Source: Alviniconcha marisindica
Lineage: Eukaryota > Mollusca > Gastropoda > Provannidae
Assembly: GCA_018857735.1 (NCBI GenBank)
Contig: JABMCL010003468.1
Span: 366,001 to 430,000 of the forward strand
Direction of reading: 5' to 3'
Length of the DNA: 64,000 bases
The notes under the pieces are model-generated. The model did no database searches and was not told the origin of the DNA. It saw only the letters and a list, made by a program, of their open reading frames with translations. This document shows positions 49,634-62,400 of this stretch, piece by piece (within the stretch, counting starts at the first letter, position 1; each line of letters begins with the position of its first letter). A program made the translations under genes and the position numbers.

Positions 49634-52600
49634 TACTTTATTTGTACACTTGTAGCAAAACTGAATCGGCAAATGTTTGGAATTTTTCAGACATGTCTAT
49701 TGGCAGTACTTTAGGGTTTACTTATTCATACTCCCCTGGGACTGTGACATCATTTTAGTTTTCATTTCATCAGAATGTGAAACTAAAAGTTTAGTTTTAT
49801 TGGGTGAAGTTGTGTGACTGTGACTGACATGGAGCAGATTATATATTTTTTATATTATAAAGCATTGCAAGTGTGATCCAGGGGAGATCATTGAAATGTT
49901 CCCTGCCTCAAGAAAAAGCCTTTTTCTATTTTTGTTTTTTTGTTTGTATAATTATTTAGCTGTACCCATTATTGTGTCGGTAATCTTAGCTTTTATTCCA
50001 GCATAGCATACCAAATGGGTCAAAATGTAAATTGGATTTTCCTTGCAGGTTTTCTCTTAGTATCGATTGCCTAAAACAAAACATACTGCTTCTTGTGGCG
50101 TTTGTTTCCATCTAGACAAAAACATAATGCTTATTTGACTTTCAGCATGTAGTCAAGGGATGTAACTGACCATTCCTGCCTCAGCAAAAAAAATTCCCCT
50201 GTGATTACTTGTTTTCACCCAGCCATTGGGCCTGACCTTATTTCAAGGTCAGTGTTAGGCCTGTGATTTTGGAATGGTTTTATCTCCCTTGGTCATGAAA
50301 CTTTTGTTCATTTAGGTTCAAAATTTGCGTAAATCTGATGTGCAAACAAGATTTCACCGTTTACCTTCAAGGTCATAGCAGTGTTAAAGAAAACAAAGAA
50401 ACTGGTTTCTTTTTCGCATTTTTATGAAAAAGTTTTGAAAGAGTTGATGGTGGGGGAGGGGGCAAGCTCTAACATTTCCAACAAGAAAGTTGACAAAAGG
50501 TAGAACAAGTGAGGACTGAAGTGACTGCTATTGTGTTAGGGTAAGCAGATGACACAAGCGTTGCTGAAGTAGGTGGGTAAACATGGTGCTTAACGTCCCC
50601 AGAAACCATAGGGCTTATTAGGGACGGGGGGCAAAGGGGGGTACTATGCGTGTTACTGAAACCATGTGTGGAGGCAACATGTGTGTTAGGGTAAGCAGAT
50701 GACACAAGTGTTACTGAAACCATGTGCGGAGGCAACATGTATGTTAGGGTAAGCAGAGGAAACGGGTGTTACTGAAACCATGTGTGGATGCAAGTTGTGT
50801 GTTAGGGTAAGCAGATGACACAAGTGTTACTGAAACCATGTGTGGAGACAATTTTTGTATTTGGGAAGAAAATTTAATTAAAGGGTAGGCTGGGGCAATT
50901 GTATGCAGTCATTCTAATGGAGAAAAGTATAAAGGGAAAGCTAGCAACATCTGGACTTTGAGTGTGTTTGTTGGCTGTATACATGATTTTAGCTGAGTGT
51001 GTTTGTTGGCTGTATACATGATTTTAGCTGCCAAGAAACAACTAATAAATACCATGTGAATTGTTTGAACATTGTATGTCAAGATATATTTTGAAATGAA
51101 ATGAAACGTGAAGACATGTTTTCGGACTAAATGGCACTGCTGTGTGATATCTGATCGAATGTGTTGTACAACGGTGTGACACTGCAGAGTAAATAAGTAC
51201 TGGAATTGACGAAAACTTTTTACGCAAAGTTAAGAAGTACTGGAATTGACGCAAACTGATTATGAAAAGTTCATCTGTTTGACGAAAAGAAAAGACCGTG
51301 AATCAAAATGATAACTTAATTTCCTGCAGCGAGGTTTACACACGCAGAAAATGTGTATGGACTGCTCAGAGCAAGCACAAAAGAACAAAGGGAAAATAAA
51401 TACGCTCTCACAAAAAAAATATCTTTAAACATAAAGCAAGAACGAATACCCACTCACAAGTAAAAATCTTTCTCTTTTTATTTCATATCCCAGTCATTGA
51501 GTCAGTAAAATAAAGAGGTCACAATCTCGCTCATGAAGTTAGAACAGTGTTGAAACTAATGGGAGCCTTACGCAGAAGCAGTGTAAACGGCAGGTGATGA
51601 GAAAGAAATGGAGTGGAGTCTGGCTTAACCCGTATTGAAGTCAAACTGCATAACTGGCAGATAAAACTGCGTTTGACTTTGCAATAGCAAAGACATGAGA
51701 AGGACAAAGAATATGCATACACTACACACACACACACACATACACCCTAAATTACCTTTAAGAGGCTCCATAATTGCTATATAATTATTCAGACAGAAAT
51801 ATATTTACCAAAACAAACCACAAAGAAAAGGGGGGGAGGGGGTAGGGGGAGGAAAGAGAGCAAGGTGACTGACTCAATGTCATTTTGTATTGCATTTTCA
51901 CCTGACGAAATTGTTTCCTGTAGGCATCCCATGTGATAAGAGGCTTTTCGAAATCATGTTTTCGTCTACCTCAGTGAGCTAAAAAACACACCAGTCACTT
52001 CTTACAGTAGTCAAAACAACACTATCATTCATGATTCACATGGGGGTAAAACACATGCAGACTGATTCTGAAAATATTTCTTGTCTCCATTCCCACTTGC
52101 CAAACAAATCCCATTGGCTTTTGTATGTTGGCAATATTCGCTGGAAACAACTTGTCACATGATTTCAGCAGAACACATCATAATGGTTTTAAAATCAACA
52201 GGTCTTTGATGGCGTCAAGTTGACACTACAGTTCAAGTAATATATTTTTACAAATAACATTTTGCTATTGCATAAGGGAGACCATTTTTTTTTTAAATAC
52301 TCCAAACCTCTTGCTACAAAGCTAATCACTTACCCTTGAAAAGATTTACAGCACAAACTTTCTCGGAACAAAACAGCTGGGGCCGCCAAATTATTTTTTC
52401 TTGACAGAAATACATCTCCAAAGAACACGAGTACAAGGAGAAATCAGAATAACTTGATTAGCATGTTGAACCGAATTTCATCTTTATCTTCATATGGTTG
52501 CAAGGCCTGTACAGATGGCAGGAAAACCACTGCAATCCTAAAACTCCTTTGTAGCCCATCCTTAGAGTAGGACTCTGCAAGGTGTCATGTTTCCTGTCGA

Positions 52601-52949
52601 GGAAATGATTTGAGTTCCATCAGCGCTGAAGATTCTATCATCCTACTGCATACTTTGACGAAGATCAAGACATGCATGCAAGACTGCTAGAATGTTGTTT
52701 TGAAAATGACTGATGCAAAACAAGTATATATATATGTATATAATATGATGTACCCTCGACTGGGATTCAGACGCATATGCCGAGGACTCAACCCCTTTAT
52801 TCAGTGTTCCCTGATTTGTGATTCAAAGCACAGAAGAAACACAGTCCTCTATGAGTATGAGCACACATGTATTTCATCTAACATTTCAGTCACTGTCAAA
52901 CAGGCTAAATCCTCCACACATTGGTTTCCCATCTAAATGTTTTACCATC
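49634..52949. other. MED8-CARM1 convergent intergenic region
   Basis: No gene recognised. A GTGTTAGGGTAAGCAGATGA-type repeat occurs about four times at 50530-50850, next to a fragment of the dispersed repeat of 42.2 kb. AT-rich beyond; it probably includes the CARM1 3'UTR from 53409 down. Confidence 0.5.
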
Positions 52950-52955
52950 TTTATT
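52950..52955 (-). terminator. Candidate CARM1 poly(A) signal
   Basis: Minus-strand AATAAA about 455 nt after the CARM1 stop. A second candidate is at 52795-52800. Which is used cannot be told from sequence. Confidence 0.35.
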
Positions 52956-53409
52956 TTAAACAAAGTTTTAATGCTAAAAAACAAAACAAAAAGGCAATAA
53001 GTTCTAGAGGAATCCATCCCAGAGAATACATGATGACTTACAAATGAAACACATGGTCAGTTTGTAGCAGAATGTCTAAGACCACGCAACTTGTAAACTT
53101 CGGATGCCACACAACCCCAGCTCCAGAGGTGATGAAAACTGCAGCTATTCAAAAGAGTACTTCCGGAGATATGTCATCAGTCTTTGTTGACGCTGGTCTC
53201 GTAAAGTCATAAAAGGAACCTCCTCGCACACTAATACAGTTCCCACTTTCATTCTCAAATGTTTTTTTTTGAATATCCAAGCACCCTTCAGCAAATAAAA
53301 CCTAAGCAGGTGGGGGCTGAGGTGAAATGGGATGCCCACAAAAACGGAACACCTTCACGACAAACTGCTGGCAAAAGTTCTAGGGCTGCAGCTAGGCCAG
53401 ATGCAGCAG

Positions 53410-56400
53410 TTAAGACAAGCCAGCTTTTTTGTCCTGCGTGGTTTGCTGTTGCGCTGGCTGTGGCTGCTGCTGCACAAGGACGGTGCCAGGCATGACGTAG
53501 TCGCCGATCATGAACTGGTTGCTGACAGGGTAGTGGTTGGTGCCCCCACTGATCACGTTCTGTAACACAGCCCAATGCCAGTCAGTCACATCGTCAGCCT
53601 TAACGCCAGTCACTCAGCCACATCATGTCACCACTCTGCTGACAGAATAATCACAAAACTACAAAACCATCACACATCATCACCGTAACAACTGCCAGCA
53701 ACATCATCACCCTAACAACTGCCAGCAACATCATCACCCTAACTGGCAGCAACATCACACCATAACAACTGGCAGCAACATCATCACCCTAACAACTGGC
53801 AGCAACATCACACCGTAACAACTGGCAGCAACATCATCACCCTAACAAGTGGCAGCAACATCATCACCCTAACAACAGCCAGCAACATCATCACCCTAAC
53901 AACTGGCAGAAACATCACCCTAACAAATGCCAGCAACATCATCACCCTAGCAACTGCCAGCAACATCATCACCCTAACTGGCAGCAACATCACACCATAA
54001 CAACTGGCAGCAACATCACCACCCTAACAACTGGCAGCAACATCACACCCTAACAACTGGCAGCAACATCATCACCCTAACAAGTGGCAGCAACATCATC
54101 ACCCTAACAAGTGGCAGCAACATCATCACCCTAACAAGTGGCAGCAACATCACACCCTAACAAGTGGCAGCTACATCATCACCCTAACAAGTGGCAGCAA
54201 CATCATCACCCTAACAACTGGAAGAAACATCATCACCCTAACAAGTGGCAGCAACATCACACCCTAACAAGTGGCAGCAACATCATCACCCTAACAAGTG
54301 GCAGCAACATCATCACCGTAACAAGTGGCAGCAACATCACACCCTAACAAGTGGCAGCTACATCATCACCCTAACAAGTGGCAGCAACATCATCACCCTA
54401 ACAAGTGGCAGAAACATCATCACCCTAACAAGTGGCAAGAAACATCATCACCCTAACAACTGGCAGCAACATCATCACCCTAACAAGTGGCAGCAACATC
54501 ATCACCCTAACAAGTGGCAGCAACATCATCACCCTAACAAGTGGCAGCAACATCATCACCCTAACAAGTGGCAGCAACATCACACCCTAACAACTGCCAG
54601 CAACATCATCACCCTAACAAGTGGCAGCAACACCACCACCCTAACAACTGGCAGAAACATCAACACCCTAACAACTGGCAGCAACATCACACCCTAACAA
54701 CTGACAGCAACATCATCACCCTAACAAGTGGCAGCAACATCACACCCTAACAACTGGCAGCAACATCATCACCCTAACAACTGGCAGCAACATCATCACC
54801 CTAACAACTGGCAGCAACATCACCAGTCTAATGACAGTCACATCAGCCTAGCTATCAGCAGCCTTTCACGTCAATGGTCTAAACACCCCTTACTTCTTAC
54901 AAACATATAATTCTATGACTAATGATACAGTGAAACCATCAGCGACCACCCCTAGTCTCTGACCACTTTGTTTTTTAAATTTCCACAAAAAATGAACCGC
55001 TGATCAAGGACCAACTCTGTTTAGACGTTTACTTTAAAAATATAAAAAAAGGGGGGTTCCACTATGGCAATAATAATAACAGAGCAGGCCACCTAGTTAC
55101 AACTCGGTAACAACAAAGCAGGCGTCTAAAGTGCTCCACCTTGCCACAAATCTGCAATAATATTAACAATGCAGGCATCCGTTTTCTAAAGTGACTGCTA
55201 CAATAATAATGCAGGCATCTATTGTCTAAAGTGCTCCACCATGTCACAACTCAGTAACAACAAAGCAAGCATCTTATTTCTCAAGTGCTCCACCTTGTCA
55301 CAACTTGGCAATAATGATAATAACAAAGCAGGCACCTAATTTCTCAAGTGCTCCACCTTGTCACAACTCGGCAATAATGATAATAACAAAGCAGGCACCT
55401 AATTTCTCAAGTGCTCCACCTTGTCACAACTTGGCAATAATGATAATAACAAAGCAGGCACCTAATTTCTCAAGTGCTCCACCTTGTCACAACTTGGCAA
55501 TAATAAAGCAGGCATCTAAAATGTCCCACCTTGTCCCAGCTCAAAGCACTTCACAATAGCACCACCAGGTAGATAAACGATTTCTTGCAAAGTTTGATCA
55601 TAAAACACACTCGCGTCTTTGAAATCTCACCTCTTCAAGCTATCCTACTGTGTGCCTGCTAGTGCAGAAGTTTGTTTTGACTGCATTTTGGTTCTTTCCT
55701 TTGTAATCGGCTCCAATTTGGAGAAACAGCACACAGAAGAGTACACTATTTGTTTTAACGCCCAGTCAAAAGTGTACCTTATTTTTGTGTTAATGCCCAG
55801 TCAATTATGATAGCAGTTAAATACTGGGGCGCAGTGCCACCAGGAACAGCATCAACAACAAAAATGCTGTATCACATACACAGCAAGGCCAGGCTTACCT
55901 GACTGTTGTTGAAGTTGATGGGGCTGAGTCCTCCACCGATGGAGGTGCGGTTGGCGTTGTTGTTGGCGCCCAGAGGCCCTACGCTGGGGATGCTGCCTGG
56001 GTTGATGGGGGCCATGTTAGCTGTCAGACACAATTACACCCAGGTAACACCCCAACTAAAGTACACTCGTTACAAGGACAAACCCAGGTAACACCCCAAC
56101 TACTAGACAATCATTACCAGGACAAACTCCCACCCAGGTAATCCCCTAAATAAAGTACACTCATTCCTAGAGCAAACACGCAGACATGTAACACCCTATG
56201 CACATACACTCATTACTGGGACAAACTCCCACCCACTGGTAATACCCAAAGTACACTCATTACTAGGACAAACACCCACCCACAGGTAATACCCTGACTA
56301 AAGTACTCATTACTGGGGCAAACATCCACCCACAGGTAACACCCCAACTAAAGTACATTCATTACTGGGACAAACTCCCACCCATTGGCATTACCCTGAC

Positions 56401-59400
56401 TAAAGTACACTCATTACCGGGGCAAGCATGCTCATTACCACAGTCCATCAAGTGTCATCATTAGTATATCAGCAAGCTTCTGCTTACAAACTAGTTTGTG
56501 ACTGTCAGTGCCTAATCACTTGTCAGTGATTGTCAGTGCCTAATCACAACTAGTCTGTGACTGTCAGCGCCTAATCACTTGTCAGTGATTGTCAGTGCCT
56601 AATCACAACTAGTCTGTGACTGTCACTGCCTAATCACAGCTAGTCTGTGACTGTCAGTGCCTAATCACAACTGGTTGGTGACTGTCAGTGCCTAATCAAT
56701 TGGCGGTGATTGTCAGTGCATAACCACAACTAGTCAGTGACTGTTAGTGCCTAATCACAACTGGTTGGTGACTGTCAGTGCCTAATCACTAGTCAGTGAT
56801 TGTCAGTGCCTAATCACAACTAGTCTGTGACTGTCAGTGCCTAATCACAACTAGTCTGTGACTGTCAGTGCCTAATCACAACTAGTCTGTGCATAACCAC
56901 AACTAGTCTGTGACTGTCAGTGCCTAATCACAACTAGTCTGTGCATAATCACAATTAGTCAGTGACTGTCATTGCATAATCACAACTAGTCAGTGACTGT
57001 CAGTGCATAACAACTAGTCGGTGACTGTCAGGATGTCACACTTACTAGCAAAGGATAAACTTTTAATAATCAGCATGCGACTTGCAAATCTTTTCAGATG
57101 CGCGCTTTTAAAGTTTCATATAAAGGGTTCTTTAACGTACGTGCAGTTAGATTTAGTACTAACACTGTCCAGTGTTATGTCACTAGTTCAACCCCAACAG
57201 GTCGGTTCAATGGTCAATGATAAATGAAAGACTCCCGTCATTTTCCAAAGCTGCACTAGAGATCCAAAACTACAAAGAAGGTCTATTGTGGGAAGCTTAT
57301 TATTTTGGCTGTATCTAAATTCCACTGTACTTACAATCAGGGGACTTGTTTGTATCACAGGTCTACCAGTAACACATAGGAAAACTGCATGTCATTGCAT
57401 GTGTGTGTGTGTGTGTGTGATAGTGTGTATGTAACATGCTCCGTTTTACCTTTGTGTGTGTGTGTGTGTGTGTGTGCATGTCTGGTGTGTGCGTGTTTGT
57501 TTTCAGAACAGGTGAAACAAAAGACTAGCTGGTACGTCTGAACAACTGGTATATGCTGACCGTAACCAGTAAAATTAGTCATGCTTATCAGCACTGGCTT
57601 CAACAGGTTGAGCTTAATGCATGCCATAATCATGAAAAGACTGAAAAGATATCCAGTTTGATATGGGTTGCAGGTGACCTTCAGGTACCTTCAAACAAGG
57701 TCAGGGCAGATACGATTGGGTAGAACTTCAGGAAGACTGAAATGTTATCATCAATCACGCACAGTCTGAAAGGTTTCACTCTGACAGTGGCCTAGAAAAC
57801 TCCAGCACGAAGGCTTTGGTTAAAAACGGCAGGCTGGAGCAAGTGGGATTAATGTGCACACTTCCCCCCCCCCCCCCCACCCACACACACAGTCATGTAA
57901 TTTGCATGCGAGTGGGAAAAGCACAGGCACACACACGACATGACCCGGACAAACTCACAGACAGCTATCAAGTTGGTAGGAATGACACCTTGCTGCTGCT
58001 GTTGCATGGCCGCCTGGGACAGGTCCACCACGTTGCCGTTGATGAAGCCGTTGACGTAGGTTTGGTTCTGGCCGGCGTACAGGTTGATGTTGCCGTCATT
58101 GCCTTCAACAAACAAACAAACAGCAGGTCTTTCTGTGCTGAGGCTTGCAGGCTTGGGCAAGAGACGCTGGCTGCTGGGTAAGTCGCTACTGATAATCACA
58201 ACTGAACAGAAATTAAACGTCTGCTCACGTCATGCAACCACCGTCCTTGCCTTCTCTCTGTCTCTCATGTCCTCTCTCTTCCACCTTACATACAAAGAAT
58301 GAACACAGAGGAGTAAAGGAGTAGCAGGAATAAACTAATTCACACTTCTTCAATGACAATTCCCACCAGAAAAATCCAAGTGACCAAAAAAAAAGAGGAA
58401 GAAAAGTCCTTTCAAGTGGACAAAGAGATGTTGCAGAAAATGACATACTGTATAGTAAATGAGCTGCTCAATACCAATCATACAGCAGGCTATACAAACA
58501 CAGATGGCTCACTATACTTACCAAAATTATGGCAGACCCTATGGTAGACTGATGGCTGGCAATACTTACCAACAATATGGCAGACCCTATGGTAGACAGA
58601 TGGCTGACAACACTTACCAACAATATGGCAGACCATATGGTAGACAGATAGCTGGCAATACTTACCAACAATATGGCAGACCATATGGTAGACAGATGGC
58701 TGACAACACTTACCAACAATAATGGCAGACCCTATGGTAGACAGATGGCTGACAATACTTACCAACAATATGGCAGACCATATGGTAGACAGATGGCTCA
58801 CAACACTTACCAACAATATGGCAGGCGATTCAATAGATGGCTCACAATACAACAGTCTATTCAACAGATAGCTCACAATACCTACCAACACTACGGCAGT
58901 CTATTTGACAGACAGATGGCTCACAATACTTACCAATCGTCTGGCCTGTGCGCTCACCATCATTTGCCAAAATTACAAAGAAACGCCTGGTGTTCCTGCA
59001 ACTGCACACCTGCCTTCATCGCCCAGACTGTTGTGAAAGTGCAACACCACCACCACAACCACCACCACCACCAGCAGAATATGGGCTTCAGAAGAATGAA
59101 TCCTGTTCTGACAGCATCCAGGGCAAGCCTACCTGACAAACTGTTCCAGTACTGTTCTGTTGCCGACCCTGTGTTGCCAGGGGGTGGTTGTGGTGCAGCA
59201 CCCGTGTAGCGGAAAAAGGGATTCTTCAAATCTAGGGTGTTGCACGACTTTGCACTGGTTCCTGGAATGTCCAGCTCAATCTCTACATCGTAGCTCTGCC
59301 TGAAAACATGCACGGAGCAAGCGGCATGCATCATGAACAGTAAGTAAGTAAGTTGGTGTTTTATGCCCAGTCAACCGGTATGGTTATATCAGGGCAATAC

Positions 59401-62400
59401 ATGAAGAACAAAATGTATGTGCGTTACACAAGAAATGCACAGGCACTGTAACGCCAAGTTTGGTTACAAAATACTGAGCAGTTCAATAGAAAATGTCAAG
59501 TAGGTAGTTCAGGGTCGGGGACAAGCTGGTTATAAAATGATGAGCAGTTCACCAGATTTTCTGTTGTTGTTGCCAAGTTTGGTTACCAAACGATGAGCAG
59601 TTATAAAAATTAAAAAATCCCCCTTTTTTTTGTGTGTGTGATGAAGTTTGGTTACAAAATGTTGAACGGTTCACAAGAAATCATCCAGACAAAGCCCCAA
59701 CAAATGGCTGAAGGCCACAGCGATTCCAGCACCCCCCCTCCCTCCCTCAGTCTTTTCACAAGGGGGTATTTGGGTGATTGTGGCTACTCCTAAAGCAAGA
59801 AGACGGGACCAGAGTGGTGGCAAAACAGACGCCTACCTGGTGTTGCAGCGCAGCACCACGCGGCCGGTCAGCACCTGTCCCTGTTTGACCAGCACCGGCT
59901 TCTCCACCAGACACCGCACCTGGTACCAGTGGGTCAGTGGCTCTGTCGGCGATGTCGACAACCACACTGCGTAGCTAAGGGAAAGAGGAGAAAACAGTCA
60001 CGTGACATCAAAGCCATCATGTTGCAGCCATGCAGTCACACAAAATCACAACAGTGATGCTACATCAGCGCTGTCAGGTTATATTAAAACCACCATGTTA
60101 CATCCAAAAAAACATCACAACGCCACTGTAACATCAAAACAGGTTACTTTCAAACCATCATGTTACAACCAAGAAGTCACACAAAATCAAAGCAGTACTG
60201 TTTTACCAAAATAGTATTGTTACATCAAAACAGGAGTCACACCCGAAAAGTCATGTTACATAAAAACATCAGTAATATTGCTACATCAAAAGCTGTGTCA
60301 CAATCCAGTCATACCCTATGAAAACAGTACTCTTACAGCCCAGAAGTTATATCAGAATGGTACTGTTACATCAAAACAGTCATGTAACACCCACGAAGTA
60401 ACGCTGTATGCAAACTGCTACATTTAAATGGTAGTTACATCAAAACAGTGTAGGTACACCCATGGGGTCATGTAATACCAAGACGGTAATGTTACATCCA
60501 TAGCATCATCAATATAACTTCGAAAAATATCCATGCCAGATTTTACTCCCAGGTACACTGATATGCATTATAAGCAACAGGGGCCAAGTCCGAGAAAGAA
60601 AGTATCACTTTATAGCCTGAAGATGTTGGTACAAATGTTGAAGCTAGCTAATGCCTAAAATACAGAAGGCAACTGATAAATATCAACTCACTCTGATCCC
60701 AGAAAGCCGACCTCGAACCAAAAGGCCAGTCCATGGATCATGCCCCCCTGCATCACAGTGAAGTTCAGTGGGATGTCGATGACGTGGAGATCTGTTTCCT
60801 CTGCCGTCTGGAAGTCTATTACAAACTTGGTGGACTTGGCCAGGCAGATTCGAATATCAAATGTATCCTGGAAATAAAAACAACACCACCAATCTGTCAG
60901 CAAAGTGCTCCAATGGTGGGGGAAATGAAATAGTGGACTCCCCCCCCCCCCCCCATACTGAATGAAGACTAGCTTTAAGTCACAAAGATTCCTTTTCGAT
61001 GTAGGTTATCTTCAGTGATGGGGACAACACTTCATGTGATCTGATTCTTAGTACTGGGCAGTCTTTAGCAGAGTGATTAGTTTATTCAAGGGTGCCAGAA
61101 CAGGCTATCTCCACTCTTTCCAGCAACAAAGATAACCCATTCTGGCACTTACTAACATCAAGGGCGCCAGAACAGACTATCTCCACTCTTTCCAGCAGCA
61201 AAGATAACCCATTTTGGCACTTACTAACATCAAGGGTGCCAGAACAGACTATCTCCGCTCTTTCCAGCAGCAAAGATAACCCGTTTCGGCACTTACTAAC
61301 CTAGCCCTTGAACTATTAAGAGGTTTCTTCAGAAACTGAAACCACACAAGCATAGTCCAGGGGCTGTACCTTTTGTCATGTCTTCTTCTGCAGTAACTGA
61401 AAGAGGTGCTCTCACAACAGCATGATTTATCTGTTTTATCCGCTCACTGCTGTAGCCTGCAACTGTCATCACATCTTCCATAATCAGCCTCAATTCTTCG
61501 CTGTTAGCGTTAAACAGGTCAGAGATGAAGCGACTCACCACAATGGGCTGTTTGAAATACTCCGACACGGCAGTGTTCCGTAGTGAGCAGAGGTTTACAC
61601 CATGAAAAGATTCCTGATACCTGCAACACAGTGATGGGCAGTTAGTCATGTACGCAGCAAACACCTGTAGCCTTTTAAATCTTCCCAATACATGCACACA
61701 CACACACACACACCCATGTTAACACACACACACACATAAACAAAGATACGGTCAAAAATACACATGCTCATAAATAGTCATGTTCTAGTTTTCTTGAAGT
61801 GACTGTCAGAGATGTCGGCTGTCAGACTACAGCTCCAGGCAGACAACTTTGTGATAGGGACCATACAGTCAAGTTCTATCTTTCCGAAGTGGCTGTCAGG
61901 AAGAGGTTGGCTGTCAGACTACAGCTCCAGGCAGAGAACTTTGTGATAGGGACCATACAGTCATGTTCTATCTTCCCAAAGTGGCTGTCAGGAAGAGGTC
62001 AGCTGTCAGACTACAGCTCCAGGCAGAGAACTTTGATGTGGTAAGGACTATACAGTCAGGTTCTACCTTCCCAAAGTGACTGTCAGAAAGGTGGGCTGTC
62101 AGACTACTGCTCCAGGCAGAGAACTTTGTCTGTGATGGGAGCTACATAAAAAGCTACAGCGAAATGGCAACTTACCAGAAGTTGGCTTTCGAGTACTGCT
62201 CCATGTAGAGAGCTTCGTCAGTGAACGGAGCTATATGGAGATCACCCTGACCGGGGTACATTTTGCCTGCAACACAATCAGCAACGTCTCAGGAATGGTC
62301 CACACCAATGTCAAAAGGGAAGTGACCTTCCTTAAGGAAACTAGACTCTGATCTAACAACATGCCTGCCATTTTCAAACTGTGAAAACAAGCACAAAAAC

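Noticed and set aside
54138..54910. Asn/His/Gln repeat ORFs
   Set aside because: By-products of the 27-bp array in the last CARM1 intron.
58459..59209. Plus-strand 16-residue repeat protein ([16 protein letters not shown])
   Set aside because: The 48-bp minisatellite gives a repeat peptide by arithmetic alone; no start context, no splice support, inside a CARM1 intron.
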